The notes beneath the pieces were generated by a model. The model did not search any database. It was given only the letters and a program-made list of their open reading frames with translations, and had not been told where the DNA came from. A DNA stretch of 41,771 nucleotides from Alteromonadaceae bacterium. Lineage in GTDB: Bacteria > Pseudomonadota > Gammaproteobacteria > Pseudomonadales > Oleiphilaceae. The position numbers and the translations under genes were made by a program. The stretch is from contig JABXHG010000182.1 of assembly GCA_013393545.1 (NCBI GenBank), positions 1 to 41,771 of the forward strand, written 5' to 3'. Positions 26,213 to 35,307 of this stretch are shown one piece after another (position 1 is the first letter of the stretch; each line of letters starts with the position of its first letter).

Positions 26213-26601
26213 AAGGAGCCTCCGATAAACGCAGACAGAGTATGAACGGGAGCAGGCTCGCTCTGGTTGCCACGGTATTTGGCAACCGTGATCTCAACAC
26301 GACGCATGGCGGGCTCTGGCGTGTCACTAACCACGGTGGTGACGCGCCAGCGGAATGCCCCGAATTCCGCATCGGCGGACTCTTCTGATACAGAGGGAAG
26401 ATCTTGCTGCAACCGCAATTCCTGTATTCGGTTATCCGCCAGCCAGCTGGCCAGGGTTTTATCCCGCACCCGCTCAAAACTGCCAATATAATTACTGCCC
26501 ACCTCTGCAGCGGCGGTGGCAATCAGGCCAAATACCAGCAAGGCGACCAGTACTTCCAGTAGGGTAAAACCCCGGTGTTTAGCCGACAGCGGGCTCACCA
26601 T
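26209..26601 (-). CDS. gspI: type II secretion minor pseudopilin GspI
   Basis: The product has 130 residues. The leader is MVSPLSAKHRG / FTLLEVLVALLVFGL with Glu5. The segment TLASWLADNRIQELRL is the conserved GspI helix (A-x-W-x-A-x-N). It is the connector in the GspI-J-K tip complex. It overlaps gspH by seven bases and gspJ by four. Confidence 0.92.
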   Translation of the reverse strand: MVSPLSAKHRGFTLLEVLVALLVFGLIATAAAEVGSNYIGSFERVRDKTLASWLADNRIQELRLQQDLPSVSEESADAEFGAFRWRVTTVVSDTPEPAMRRVEITVAKYRGNQSEPAPVHTLSAFIGGSL

Positions 26602-27128
26602 GCCTCATCCTCCGTGCCCGGACCTCGCCACTGGATGGGCGATATGCCGTCAGAGGCGATAACCAAAGGGGATTCATCCGTACCCTGCAGGGTAAATTCC
26701 AGCTCGAAGGGCGTGGTTTCACCACTGGAGAAAAACACCACGTCCGGGCGTAACGTGTCACTTTCATCCGACGCCAGCTTCGGCAGATCGTTTTCAATGA
26801 AAGAGGTTAAAACCACCCAGTCGGGGAAAGTTCGGGGCCGGAATAACCGTTCGGAGTAGGCTGCCCACTCCCGGTTTTCGTCTTCGAACGCCACAAAACG
26901 ATAGCCACTGTCATCCAGAACCAGACCATATTCCCGGTTATTCAGAACGGCCTGTTCGGACGCCGTCTGCATCAGCAGGTACAGCTCCCGGACCTGTTCG
27001 CGCAGTTCCCGCTGCTGCGAGCCACCCGCCAGATTGGCAACGGCCAGCGCCGCCAGCAGTCCGACGATTATCAGCACCACGAGAATTTCGATCAGCGTGA
27101 AGCCAGTTTGCCGGTGGCGAAATTCCAC
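26595..27128 (-). CDS. gspH: type II secretion minor pseudopilin GspH
   Basis: The product has 177 residues and starts with GTG at 27128. The leader is MEFRHRQTG / FTLIEILVVLIIVGLLAALA with Glu5. The segment LMQTASEQAVLNNREYGLVL and the EFTLQG strand near the C-terminus are typical of GspH, the minor pseudopilin below the tip complex. Six bases separate it from gspG; no strong Shine-Dalgarno is visible, so translational coupling is likely. Confidence 0.92.
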   Translation of the reverse strand: MEFRHRQTGFTLIEILVVLIIVGLLAALAVANLAGGSQQRELREQVRELYLLMQTASEQAVLNNREYGLVLDDSGYRFVAFEDENREWAAYSERLFRPRTFPDWVVLTSFIENDLPKLASDESDTLRPDVVFFSSGETTPFELEFTLQGTDESPLVIASDGISPIQWRGPGTEDEAW

Positions 27129-27134
27129 GACGGA

Positions 27135-27602
27135 TTACTGCTCGGTTTCCCAGACACTGATATCGGCATTATCGCCATCACCGCCTTCCTGTCCGTCGGC
27201 GCCGTAGGAATACAGATCGTACGGACCATCCACCCCCGGGCTAACGTATTGGTATTCGTTGCCCCAGGGATCTTCCGGCACGCTTTTCATATAACCGTCC
27301 GCATTCCAGTTTTTTGGTTCCGGTGATCCGCTGGGTTTGCTGACCAGTGCTTCAAGCCCCTGCTGGGTGGAGGGGTAATGACTATTGTCCAGTCGATACA
27401 AATCCAGGGCGTTGGCGATGTTGCTTAACTGGGTCTCGGCAACCGTTACACGGGCCTGGTCACTGCGCCCCATGATGTTGGGTGCCACAACGGCCACCAG
27501 CAGGCCCAGGATCACCATCACGACCATAATTTCAATCAGGGTGAAACCCTGCTGGCGGGTTTCGTGAGGAATACGCTTATTTTTCATCATCTTGCTCTTC
27601 AT
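27135..27602 (-). CDS. gspG: type II secretion major pseudopilin GspG
   Basis: The product has 155 residues from ATG 27602 behind AAGGA. The leader ends RQQG / FTLIEIMVVMVILGLL with Glu5. The core TQLSNIANALDLYRLDNSHYPSTQQGLEALV is the signature of GspG, and the tail DPWGNEYQYVSPG plus DLYSYGADGQEGG holds the calcium-binding loop. GspG polymerises into the pseudopilus. The acidic C-terminal extension (DGDNADISVWETEQ) is common in the family. Confidence 0.95.
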   Translation of the reverse strand: MKSKMMKNKRIPHETRQQGFTLIEIMVVMVILGLLVAVVAPNIMGRSDQARVTVAETQLSNIANALDLYRLDNSHYPSTQQGLEALVSKPSGSPEPKNWNADGYMKSVPEDPWGNEYQYVSPGVDGPYDLYSYGADGQEGGDGDNADISVWETEQ

Positions 27603-27639
27603 GGTTTTGGTCCTTCGGGAGCGTCTCCGGTTTGGCGGG

Positions 27640-28854
27640 CTAACCCACCAGGTTGCTCATGTTCAGAATCGGCAGCATGATCGCCAGCACAATAACCAGC
27701 ACTACCACACCCATGACCAATAACATCATGGGTTCGAAAAGCCCGACAATGGCAGCGATTTTCGACTGCAGGGCATTTTCCTGCATACGTGCAGTGCGCT
27801 CGAGCATGGCGTCCAGTTCGCCGCTGGCTTCACCACTGGCGATCATGTGTAGCATCATTGGCGGGAAATAGCCGGTCTGATCCAACGAACGATGCAAAGA
27901 GCCGCCCTCACTGACTTTTCGGGCGGCTTCCCGCAATTGCTGGCGAAGATGATCATTGGCCAACACTTCGCCGGCAATACGCATGGCTTCCACCAACGGC
28001 ACGCCACTGGTGGTAAGAATACTGAGTGTACTGGCATAGCGCGCCGTGCTGATCCCTCGCACCATGCCCCTGAACAAGGGCAGGTGTAGCAGTTGTTTGT
28101 GAAAACGAAGCCGGAAACCAGGCTTGTTGAGCGCCAGCCGAAATACAACCATGGCAGCAATCAACGCCATTAGCAGATAAAGCCCCCAGGCAGCCAGAAA
28201 ATCCGAGACGACCAACATGGCCTGGGTCAGCGCCGGTAATTCCTGCCCCTGTTTCAGAAACACTTCGATGATATCCGGCACAACGTAGGTAAGCAGAAAC
28301 ACGACAATAGCGACGGCCACGACACTCAGAATGATAGGGTAAATCGCGGCCAGCTGTATTTTCTGCCGCGCTTCCTGGCGAGCCTCGGTGTAATCGGCCA
28401 GTCGGTTTAGCACCAGATCCAGATGGCCAGCATGTTCGCCCGCCGCTACTGTGGAGCGGTACAGGCGGGGAAAGGCCCGGGGAAATTCAGCCAGACTGTC
28501 TGCCAGGGTATAGCCTTCCATTACTTTCGCCCGAATGGCAATCAACATACTGCGAATCCGGGGCTTCTCCGTTTGCTGGGCGGCGGCACTCAAAGCCTGT
28601 TCAATGGGAATGCCGGATTGAATCAGAGTAGCCAGTTGCCGGGTAACCAGGGCCAGGTCCGGAGCGCTCAGAGACCCCGGCCGACTCAATGGGTTGCTGG
28701 CACGAGCCTGCTTTTCAATCGCCGGTTCCACCGCCAGTGGAGTCAGGCCTTTATCCCGCAGCTGCTGGCGCACGGCTCTGGGGGCATCTGCCTCCAGCAC
28801 GCCCTGCTTCTGCTTGCCCCGGGCATCCAGTGCCTTGTACTCATAAGCGGGCAT
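27640..28854 (-). CDS. gspF: type II secretion inner-membrane platform protein GspF
   Basis: The product has 404 residues, the usual length. Two T2SSF domains occupy about 70-190 and 270-395, each followed by a hydrophobic segment; three membrane segments in total (AIYPIILSVVAVAIVVFLL, LYLLMALIAAMVVFRLAL, and MLLVMGVVVLVIVLAIMLP). The N-terminus MPAYEYKALDARGKQKQG is diagnostic. It links the GspE ATPase to pseudopilus assembly. It is separated from gspE by one base. Confidence 0.95.
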   Translation of the reverse strand: MPAYEYKALDARGKQKQGVLEADAPRAVRQQLRDKGLTPLAVEPAIEKQARASNPLSRPGSLSAPDLALVTRQLATLIQSGIPIEQALSAAAQQTEKPRIRSMLIAIRAKVMEGYTLADSLAEFPRAFPRLYRSTVAAGEHAGHLDLVLNRLADYTEARQEARQKIQLAAIYPIILSVVAVAIVVFLLTYVVPDIIEVFLKQGQELPALTQAMLVVSDFLAAWGLYLLMALIAAMVVFRLALNKPGFRLRFHKQLLHLPLFRGMVRGISTARYASTLSILTTSGVPLVEAMRIAGEVLANDHLRQQLREAARKVSEGGSLHRSLDQTGYFPPMMLHMIASGEASGELDAMLERTARMQENALQSKIAAIVGLFEPMMLLVMGVVVLVIVLAIMLPILNMSNLVG

Positions 28855-28855
28855 A

Positions 28856-30364
28856 TTACGGGCTCCGGTGCGTTACACGCAGCACTTCTTCGAGGGTGGT
28901 CACACCCTCGAGAATTTTCTGTACCCCGTCTGCGTGGATGCTCGCGCTGTAACGGCGCGCCTCCCTTTCCAGCTCCAGCTCGCCGGCCCGCTTGTGAATC
29001 AGGTGGCTGATGTCGTCATTCACCTCCACCACTTCGTAGATACCAATGCGCCCGCGATAACCCAGCTGATTGCAATGCTCGCACCCCCGCGCCCTGTAAA
29101 TAGTCGGTGGCGCATCGGGCGATTGCTGCAAAAATTCACAGTGTTCCGCCTCCGGCGTATACGGCTCCCGGCACTCCGTGCACAGCACGCGAACCAGACG
29201 CTGGGCAACAATACCCACCAGCGAAGACGAAATCAGAAATGGCTCGATGCCCATGTCCATCAAACGGGTGATGGCGCCCACGGCCGTGTTCGTGTGCAGG
29301 GTGGACAACACCAGATGACCGGTCAGGCTGGCCTGCACGGCTATTTCGGCGGTCTCCAGATCCCGGATTTCACCAATCATTACCACGTCCGGGTCCTGGC
29401 GCAGAATGGCCCGCAATCCACGGGCGAACGTCATATCAACCTTGGTATTCACCTGAGTCTGGCCGATGCCCGGCAGGTTGTATTCAATGGGATCTTCGAC
29501 GGTAAGAATGTTGCGGCTGCGGTCGTTGATTTCCTGCAACGATGCATAAAGCGTGGTGGATTTACCGGAACCGGTGGGGCCGGTAACCAGCAAAATGCCG
29601 TAGGGTCGGTAAATAAGCTTTCGCAGTGTTGTCAGATCCTGTCCTGCCATACCCAGGGACTCCAGGCGAATCGTGCCCGCCTGTTTGTCAAGCAAGCGCA
29701 TCACCACCCGCTCACCGCTGGAGGAGGGCATGGTCGACACCCGGATGTCCACTTCCCTGCCCGCTACCCGCAGGGCAATCCGGCCATCCTGAGGAATACG
29801 CTTTTCCGCAATATCGAGCCTGGCCATGACCTTGATGCGCGAAACCAGCAAGGGTGCCAGTTCGCGCTTGGGCTGCACTACTTCACGCAACACGCCGTCA
29901 ATGCGAAAACGAACAACCAGTTCTTTTTCATAGGTCTCGATGTGGATATCCGAGGCGCCGGTTTTGACGGCTTCAGTGAGGATGGCGTTTATCAGCCGGA
30001 TAATAGGGGCGTCGTCTTCCTGCTCCAGCAAATCTTCGGTTTCCGGCACCGAATCAGCCAGCGAGGCCAGGTCCATGTCGTCGCCAATACCCTCAACCAT
30101 TTGCATGGCCTCGGAGGAGTCGCTTTGATAGGCCTCATTGAGAGCCTGATCAAAGTCTTCTGGGTCAACCGATACAAATCTCGCTTTGCCGCCGCTAATG
30201 CGATTGGCCTCGGCCAGCGCTGCCGGAGTCGCTCCCGGGCGTAGCAGAATCATGGCTTCGCCTTTATCACCCCTGGTGAGAATAACGCCGTTACGCCTGG
30301 CAAAGGTGAAGGGCAGGCGGCCAGGGGTTGCGTCCTGCGCTGGCTGATCGGTTTCGACGTCCAC
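28856..30364 (-). CDS. gspE: type II secretion ATPase GspE
   Basis: The product has 502 residues, starting at GTG 30364 behind AGAGGA. The N-terminal domain binds GspL. The ATPase core has Walker [12 protein letters not shown] (about 260-270), the Asp box, Walker [16 protein letters not shown] and His box [11 protein letters not shown] tetra-cysteine zinc element is complete (CTEC ... CEHC, about 400-440). It powers pseudopilus growth from the cytoplasmic face. It is the first gene of the operon gspEFGHIJKLM and is divergent from gspC across 178 bases. Confidence 0.95.
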   Translation of the reverse strand: MDVETDQPAQDATPGRLPFTFARRNGVILTRGDKGEAMILLRPGATPAALAEANRISGGKARFVSVDPEDFDQALNEAYQSDSSEAMQMVEGIGDDMDLASLADSVPETEDLLEQEDDAPIIRLINAILTEAVKTGASDIHIETYEKELVVRFRIDGVLREVVQPKRELAPLLVSRIKVMARLDIAEKRIPQDGRIALRVAGREVDIRVSTMPSSSGERVVMRLLDKQAGTIRLESLGMAGQDLTTLRKLIYRPYGILLVTGPTGSGKSTTLYASLQEINDRSRNILTVEDPIEYNLPGIGQTQVNTKVDMTFARGLRAILRQDPDVVMIGEIRDLETAEIAVQASLTGHLVLSTLHTNTAVGAITRLMDMGIEPFLISSSLVGIVAQRLVRVLCTECREPYTPEAEHCEFLQQSPDAPPTIYRARGCEHCNQLGYRGRIGIYEVVEVNDDISHLIHKRAGELELEREARRYSASIHADGVQKILEGVTTLEEVLRVTHRSP

Positions 30365-30542
30365 GGTATTCCTCTTAAATCCTTTCCAGACGGGTGGTTA
30401 GCGTTGCTGTCCGTGTTTAGTCCAAAAAGGTACCACAGGACGGCAGGCCACTGAACAATCCCATACTCTATACTGCCACTAGACACCGGCAATCTGGTAA
30501 CCTTTTCGCCCCGAGCCGCTCTCGCGACAGGCAGAACATGAC

Positions 30543-31196
30543 ATGCCAATAATCAACCGACGAATCCCTTTACTGCTGGCCATGCTTGCCCTGGTGGCAA
30601 TGCTGGTGGCGACTGGTTGGCAGGGCTATAGCTTCTGGCAAGCAGTCAAGAATACGTCAATGGTCTCAACAGGCACGCCTGCCCCTCCCCCCGGACAACT
30701 CAAAGACGATACCCCAAATTTGAATTTCAGAACCCTGAACCTGTTTGGAAATGCCTCATCGGTCACGGGATCAGGCTCGCAGCCCGAAACAGAAAATCTG
30801 CCAGAAACCAATTTGCGGCTAACCCTACGTGGCGCTCTGGCCGGGGATGGGGAGTTTCCAGGGAGCGCTCTGGTGGAAGATCAGAGCGGTAATACCGAAG
30901 CCTATCTGGTGGGGGACACATTGCCCGGCAACGCGCAATTAAGAACCGTTTTGCCGGAAAGGGTCATTATTGAACGCAATGGCGCGTTGGAAAATCTGTT
31001 TTTTCCGGATACGGACGAATCCCGCGGGCTGGAACTGGAGGCCAGCAACCAGGATGGACCTGGTTCGTCACAACAGCAACAGACGAGTAATGATGGCGCG
31101 CTTTCAGCAAGGCCATCTCCTGATGATCAGGCCCGGCGCGAAGAGGTCCGGGAACGCCTGCAGCAACTGCGACAACGACTGCAGGATAATCGTTGA
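30543..31196 (+). CDS. gspC: type II secretion protein GspC (XcpP-like)
   Basis: The product has 217 residues. One membrane helix near the N-terminus (LLLAMLALVAMLVATGW), then a proline-rich linker and the homology region (about 75-155: NLRLTLRGALAGDGEFPGS through ALVEDQSGNTEAYLVGDTL) that contacts the secretin. There is no PDZ domain; the C-terminus is Gln/Arg-rich and predicted coiled coil (REEVRERLQQLRQRLQDNR), as in Pseudomonas XcpP. It is divergent from gspE. No gspD follows; the next gene, eight bases on, encodes a LapG-like protease. Confidence 0.82.
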   Translation: MPIINRRIPLLLAMLALVAMLVATGWQGYSFWQAVKNTSMVSTGTPAPPPGQLKDDTPNLNFRTLNLFGNASSVTGSGSQPETENLPETNLRLTLRGALAGDGEFPGSALVEDQSGNTEAYLVGDTLPGNAQLRTVLPERVIIERNGALENLFFPDTDESRGLELEASNQDGPGSSQQQQTSNDGALSARPSPDDQARREEVRERLQQLRQRLQDNR

Positions 31197-31204
31197 GGCG
31201 CAGC

Positions 31205-31864
31205 ATGGCCTGGTCTGCCAGATCGCCTGTCAAGATCGCGGCTCTCGTGCTGTGCCTGGCCGCTTCACTGGCTCGCGGCTTCGAACTCGACAACCGGTTA
31301 CTGGAATGGGCGCAAATCAACCATGGCCTCGAGGCCCGGCAAAGGCTGCAGGACTGGCAACGGCTGTATGAGTTGGCGGAAAAGGCCCCGCTGGATCGTC
31401 AGCTGCAACTGGTCAACCGTTTTTTTAACCGGGCCGCGTTCGTTGACGACATCGATCATTGGGGCGAAGAGGATTACTGGGCCACGCCAGTGGAACTGTT
31501 GAGTACCAACGGTGGCGATTGTGAAGATTTCGCCATTGCCAAATACCTCACACTCAAAGCCATGAAGGTGCCGGACGACCAGCTGAGAATCGTTTATGTA
31601 ACCTCAGAGAGCCTGAACCAACCGCACATGGTACTGGCCTGGTATCGCACGCCTGCGGCCGAACCGCTGATTCTTGACAACCTGATAAACAGCATTAAGC
31701 CTGCCTCACAGCGCCCTGATTTAACGCCGGTTTACAGCTTTAACGGTGAAGGGCTTTGGCGCAACAAATCCACCGGCGAGCACGCCCGCGTGGGCGATGC
31801 GGCAGAGCTTGAACGTTGGCGGGAACTGAATCAGCGATTGATCGATCCACTGAGATTTAACTGA
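31205..31864 (+). CDS. LapG-like periplasmic transglutaminase-type cysteine protease
   Basis: The product has 219 residues from ATG 31205 behind GAGG; TTG 31193 is an alternative. The signal peptide runs to about residue 25 (LARG / FEL). The bacterial transglutaminase-like fold has Cys106 (GGDCEDFAIAKY), His141 (QPHMVLAW) and Asp158 (LILDNL), with the family hallmark WGEEDYWATPVELL just before the Cys. Characterised LapG cleaves large adhesins at the outer membrane when cyclic-di-GMP is low. No LapA adhesin or LapD receptor gene is in the window. The gene follows gspC as if in one operon and overlaps the 3' end of a convergent GGDEF-EAL gene by 34 bases. Confidence 0.85.
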   Translation: MAWSARSPVKIAALVLCLAASLARGFELDNRLLEWAQINHGLEARQRLQDWQRLYELAEKAPLDRQLQLVNRFFNRAAFVDDIDHWGEEDYWATPVELLSTNGGDCEDFAIAKYLTLKAMKVPDDQLRIVYVTSESLNQPHMVLAWYRTPAAEPLILDNLINSIKPASQRPDLTPVYSFNGEGLWRNKSTGEHARVGDAAELERWRELNQRLIDPLRFN

Positions 31865-33684
31865 GCAAACGGCACCGGGCGGGAAAACAGGAACCCCTGC
31901 AACAAGTCACATTCACGATGGCGCAGATCGGCCGCCTGCTCGGCGGTTTCAACCCCCTCTCCCACCACGATCAGCCCCAGATGGTGGGCCATGGTGATCA
32001 CGCCCTGAACAATCGCCGCGTTATCGGGATTTTCGGTAATATCCATGATAAAGCTGCGATCGAGCTTGACCTTGTTGATCGGCAACTGGCGCAGATATCG
32101 AAGACTGGAATAACCCGTGCCGAAGTCATCAATGGACACCTTAACTCCCAGCTCCCGGATTGCCCGGAGGGTATCAATGGCCTGACCGGCGCCGGACATC
32201 AATACGTTCTCTGTCACTTCCAGTTCCAGTAACTCCGGGTGCAGGCCGGTTGTATCCAGTGCCCGCCGGACTTCATCCAGAAAACCGTAGCGCCGAAACT
32301 GCAGCGGTGAAATGTTGACCGACACCGGCATCCGGCGATCCATGCGGGCATTCCAGTCCGCCAGATCCGAACAGGCCCTGTGCAGCACCCACTGGCCAAT
32401 GGCGACAATCTGGCCGGTTTGCTCGGCCAGCGGAATAAAATCCCCCGGTGAAACGAATCCTCGCTCCGGATGCTGCCAGCGAACCAGCGCCTCCATGCCC
32501 CGGACAATCCCGGAATCCGCCGCTACGATTGGCTGATAGTAAAGAACAAACTGCTCCTGCTCGATGGCTTCCATCAACTGTCGGCGAAGCGTCACATATT
32601 CGTTATTGACGACCGTGGTGGTGCCTTCGAACCAGTGCCAGGTATTACGCCCCTGGGCTTTGGCGTCCTGCACGGCGGCATCGGCAAAGCTTAGCAATTC
32701 TTCCGCCCGCATGGGGTGCGCATGTTGCGAAGCAATGCCAATGCTGGCGCTGATGTGGAGTTTGTTGCCGTTCAGATCCAGCGGCTGGGAGAGGTTGGCC
32801 AAAATACGCTCGGCGTACTCCGAGACTTCCTGCTCGCTGCTTACATCTTCAAACAGAACCGCAAATTCGTCACCACCCAGCCGGGCCACCATCGCCCGGT
32901 CTCCCATGACCTCCTGCAGCCTCTGCCCCACCGACATCAGCAACTGGTCACCCACGCTGTAACCCAGGGAGTTATTAACCGGTTTGAAGTCGTCCAGATC
33001 CACGTGTAACACCGTCACCTTACGGTTGTTACCAATGGAGTCCTGACAGGCCTGCGACAGATGAGCCGCGAAGGAGGTGCGATTGGGCAAGCCCGTCAGA
33101 AGGTCATGGGTTGCGTGCTGATCCAGTAAACGCAGTTTTTCTTCCGTGCTTTCACGACGGCTGACTTCCTGTTGATGGGTGATCGCAAGAACCACCAGGC
33201 TGGCAGCTCGACGGATAAGCTTGATTTCTTCATCGGTGGGTTTGCGCTTATCACGATAATAGGTGGCAAATGTGCCTAACACATTGCCAGAAGTGTCGAT
33301 CAGCGGGGTCGACCAGCACGCTGCCAGCCCCTCACGGGCGCATACATCATGGAACCCCCGCCAGCGTCGGTCATTGGCCAGATCATCACAAACCGTGAGC
33401 TCCCGATAGTGGGCGGCAGTGCCACAAGCGCCACGGTTGGGCCCAATACCAATACCCTGCATGGCCTTTCGATAGGTTTCCGAGAAGCTGCTGCCAGCGA
33501 CCATATTGAGCGTGTTGGTTTCCGGCACATGCAGCATCACCGAAACCAGCGCCTCCGGCAGCTCGTTTTCCATCACACTTGAAATCGCACTCAGCACCAC
33601 ATCCAGCGGTGCACGCTGATTGATCAGCTCATAAATCGATTGGGAAAAGCCGGTAAAGTGTTGTTTTTGTGTCACCTGCCCCAC
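31831..33684 (-). CDS. soluble GAF-GGDEF-EAL cyclic-di-GMP protein
   Basis: The product has 617 residues and no membrane segment. A GAF domain occupies about 20-165 (GIGIGPNRGACGTAAHYRELT ... ACWSTPLIDTSGNVLGTFATYY). The GGDEF domain (about 190-345) has an intact GGDEF in ARLGGDEFAVLF; the usual RxxD inhibitory site before it is missing (GDRA). The EAL domain (about 365-610) retains EAL in MEALVRWQHP, LEVTENVLM, IDDFGTGYSSL, KLDRSF and QGFLFSRP, so both synthesis and breakdown activities look possible. It overlaps the LapG-like gene end, which suggests a possible regulatory relation. Confidence 0.93.
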   Translation of the reverse strand: MGQVTQKQHFTGFSQSIYELINQRAPLDVVLSAISSVMENELPEALVSVMLHVPETNTLNMVAGSSFSETYRKAMQGIGIGPNRGACGTAAHYRELTVCDDLANDRRWRGFHDVCAREGLAACWSTPLIDTSGNVLGTFATYYRDKRKPTDEEIKLIRRAASLVVLAITHQQEVSRRESTEEKLRLLDQHATHDLLTGLPNRTSFAAHLSQACQDSIGNNRKVTVLHVDLDDFKPVNNSLGYSVGDQLLMSVGQRLQEVMGDRAMVARLGGDEFAVLFEDVSSEQEVSEYAERILANLSQPLDLNGNKLHISASIGIASQHAHPMRAEELLSFADAAVQDAKAQGRNTWHWFEGTTTVVNNEYVTLRRQLMEAIEQEQFVLYYQPIVAADSGIVRGMEALVRWQHPERGFVSPGDFIPLAEQTGQIVAIGQWVLHRACSDLADWNARMDRRMPVSVNISPLQFRRYGFLDEVRRALDTTGLHPELLELEVTENVLMSGAGQAIDTLRAIRELGVKVSIDDFGTGYSSLRYLRQLPINKVKLDRSFIMDITENPDNAAIVQGVITMAHHLGLIVVGEGVETAEQAADLRHRECDLLQGFLFSRPVPFAQLNLSGSINR

Positions 33685-33804
33685 TCCTTGTTAACTATCT
33701 GCAACCCTGCCCCATTTGCGAGCTTAGCGCAATCTTGTGTCCTGTCTGGTCTGTGGTTCATCTTCGCGATACAGTACCGTTTTATCCGAAAACCCTTGGC
33801 ACTT

Positions 33805-35301
33805 ATGGACGAAAAAACCCAACTGCGTACCCAGTCCTACCTCGTGGCTCGTTACCAACATCCGGCCTGGAAACTGCTGTCTGCGACTCGCGGGCCGCTG
33901 GTTCTGAGTTGCCTGCAGGCACTGCTGGAGCAAAACCGCGAGGAAATCCTGTTTGAAGATGCCCAGCAAATGCTTACCGACATATTGCGCGAGCACGCCA
34001 ACAGCGACGAACTGGAGCTATCCACGGATGACCCGGCCGGCGATGCCCGCAAGGAACTGCGTTCCTGGATTCGACGCGGCCTGATTGTCGAGCGCGACGG
34101 CCGACTCATTGCCACCGATGCGCTGCAAAAAGCCATGGCATTTGTAGAGGGCCTGGACGAGCGCATCATGACCTCTACAGCCTCCCGCCTGGCGACAGTT
34201 CAGCGGGAAATCGAGAACCTGGAAACGCGCCTGAATCCGGATGCCGAAAGCCGCGCCAAACATATCCGGCGCAAAATCGAGGAGCTGGAACACGAACTGG
34301 CGGAAGTCAAAGCCGGCCGATTCAAGGTGCTTCAGGGCGCGGAGGCAGCCGAGGGTATTCGCGAGGTCTACAACCTGGCCACCAGCCTGCGGGCGGATTT
34401 TCGCCGGGTGGAAGACTCCTACCGCAACGCTGACCGCCAGTTGCGCCAGTCCATTGTCAGTGAACAGCACCACCGTGGCGAAATTGTCGACCGCCTGCTC
34501 GACGGCCACGATACCCTGCTGGAAACGGCCGAAGGCAAAGTCTTTCATGGCTTTCACGAACAGCTCAGCCGCTCCACCGAGCTGGACAACATGAAGCACC
34601 GTTTGCGCACTATTCTGCGCCATCCGGCCACTCGCCACGCCCTTTCCCGCCAGCAGCAGGACGAATTGCGCTGGCTGATCATCCGGCTGATCCAGGAGTC
34701 GGCGGCCGTGATACGCGCCCGCGCACGCAGCGAGAAAGACGTCAAAGGCTTCCTGAAAACCGGCCTGGCGGCGGAAAATCACCGTGTGGGCGAACTGTTG
34801 AACGGCATTCTCAACACCGCCCTGAATGTTGACTGGGCCAGCCACAAGGTTCGCAAAAGCGAAACGCCTTTGCCACCGCTGGCGGTTGCCGCCTCCAGCC
34901 TGCCGCTGGTGGAGCGCCTGAGATTCAAATCCGCGACCGAAGAACAGGCACAGGGCCTGGAACTTGCCGAGCAGAATGTTGATCTGACCGAGGTTGACGA
35001 AGAATTCTGGCGCGCATTCGACGGCCTGGACCGCGAAGCGCTCTACCAGGAAACAGCGGAACTGCTGAAAGTCACCGACCGCCCCATGAGCATTGGTGAT
35101 CTGGCCAGCCATCTGCCGCCCACCCACGACCTGGAAACTGTCGCCCTGTGGCTGGCCATGGCCCGGGAAGCAGAAGTGGAAATTTCCGACGACCGGGAGG
35201 CCGTGGACATTACCGACAGCAATGGCCAGAAACTGCGTTTCCACGTACCACACCTGACCCTGACCCGACACGACGCCGAGTCCATCGACTGGGAGCTTTA
35301 A
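33805..35301 (+). CDS. jetA: Wadjet defence protein JetA (DUF3375)
   Basis: The product is 498 residues from ATG 33805 (MDEKTQLRTQSYLVARYQ); a longer in-frame start at 33640 would cross the promoter region and the neighbouring divergent gene. The N-terminal winged-helix-like region includes GPLVLSCLQALLEQN and ELRSWIRRGLIVERDGRLIATD; a long coiled coil spans about 120-220 (RLATVQREIENLETRL). This is the kleisin-like subunit of the Wadjet SMC complex, equivalent to MukF. It bridges the JetC heads and binds JetB. Six bases separate it from jetB. Confidence 0.9.
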   Translation: MDEKTQLRTQSYLVARYQHPAWKLLSATRGPLVLSCLQALLEQNREEILFEDAQQMLTDILREHANSDELELSTDDPAGDARKELRSWIRRGLIVERDGRLIATDALQKAMAFVEGLDERIMTSTASRLATVQREIENLETRLNPDAESRAKHIRRKIEELEHELAEVKAGRFKVLQGAEAAEGIREVYNLATSLRADFRRVEDSYRNADRQLRQSIVSEQHHRGEIVDRLLDGHDTLLETAEGKVFHGFHEQLSRSTELDNMKHRLRTILRHPATRHALSRQQQDELRWLIIRLIQESAAVIRARARSEKDVKGFLKTGLAAENHRVGELLNGILNTALNVDWASHKVRKSETPLPPLAVAASSLPLVERLRFKSATEEQAQGLELAEQNVDLTEVDEEFWRAFDGLDREALYQETAELLKVTDRPMSIGDLASHLPPTHDLETVALWLAMAREAEVEISDDREAVDITDSNGQKLRFHVPHLTLTRHDAESIDWEL

Positions 35302-35307
35302 CACCGC

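Noticed and set aside
28868..30244. Long open frame on the plus strand opposite gspE (about 458 codons).
   Set aside because: gspE on the minus strand has all ATPase motifs; the opposite frame has no recognisable domain and is a GC-rich antisense shadow.
33640..33804. Upstream extension of jetA by 55 codons.
   Set aside because: It would overlap the start of the divergent GGDEF-EAL gene and use a non-ATG start; the family N-terminus fits ATG 33805.
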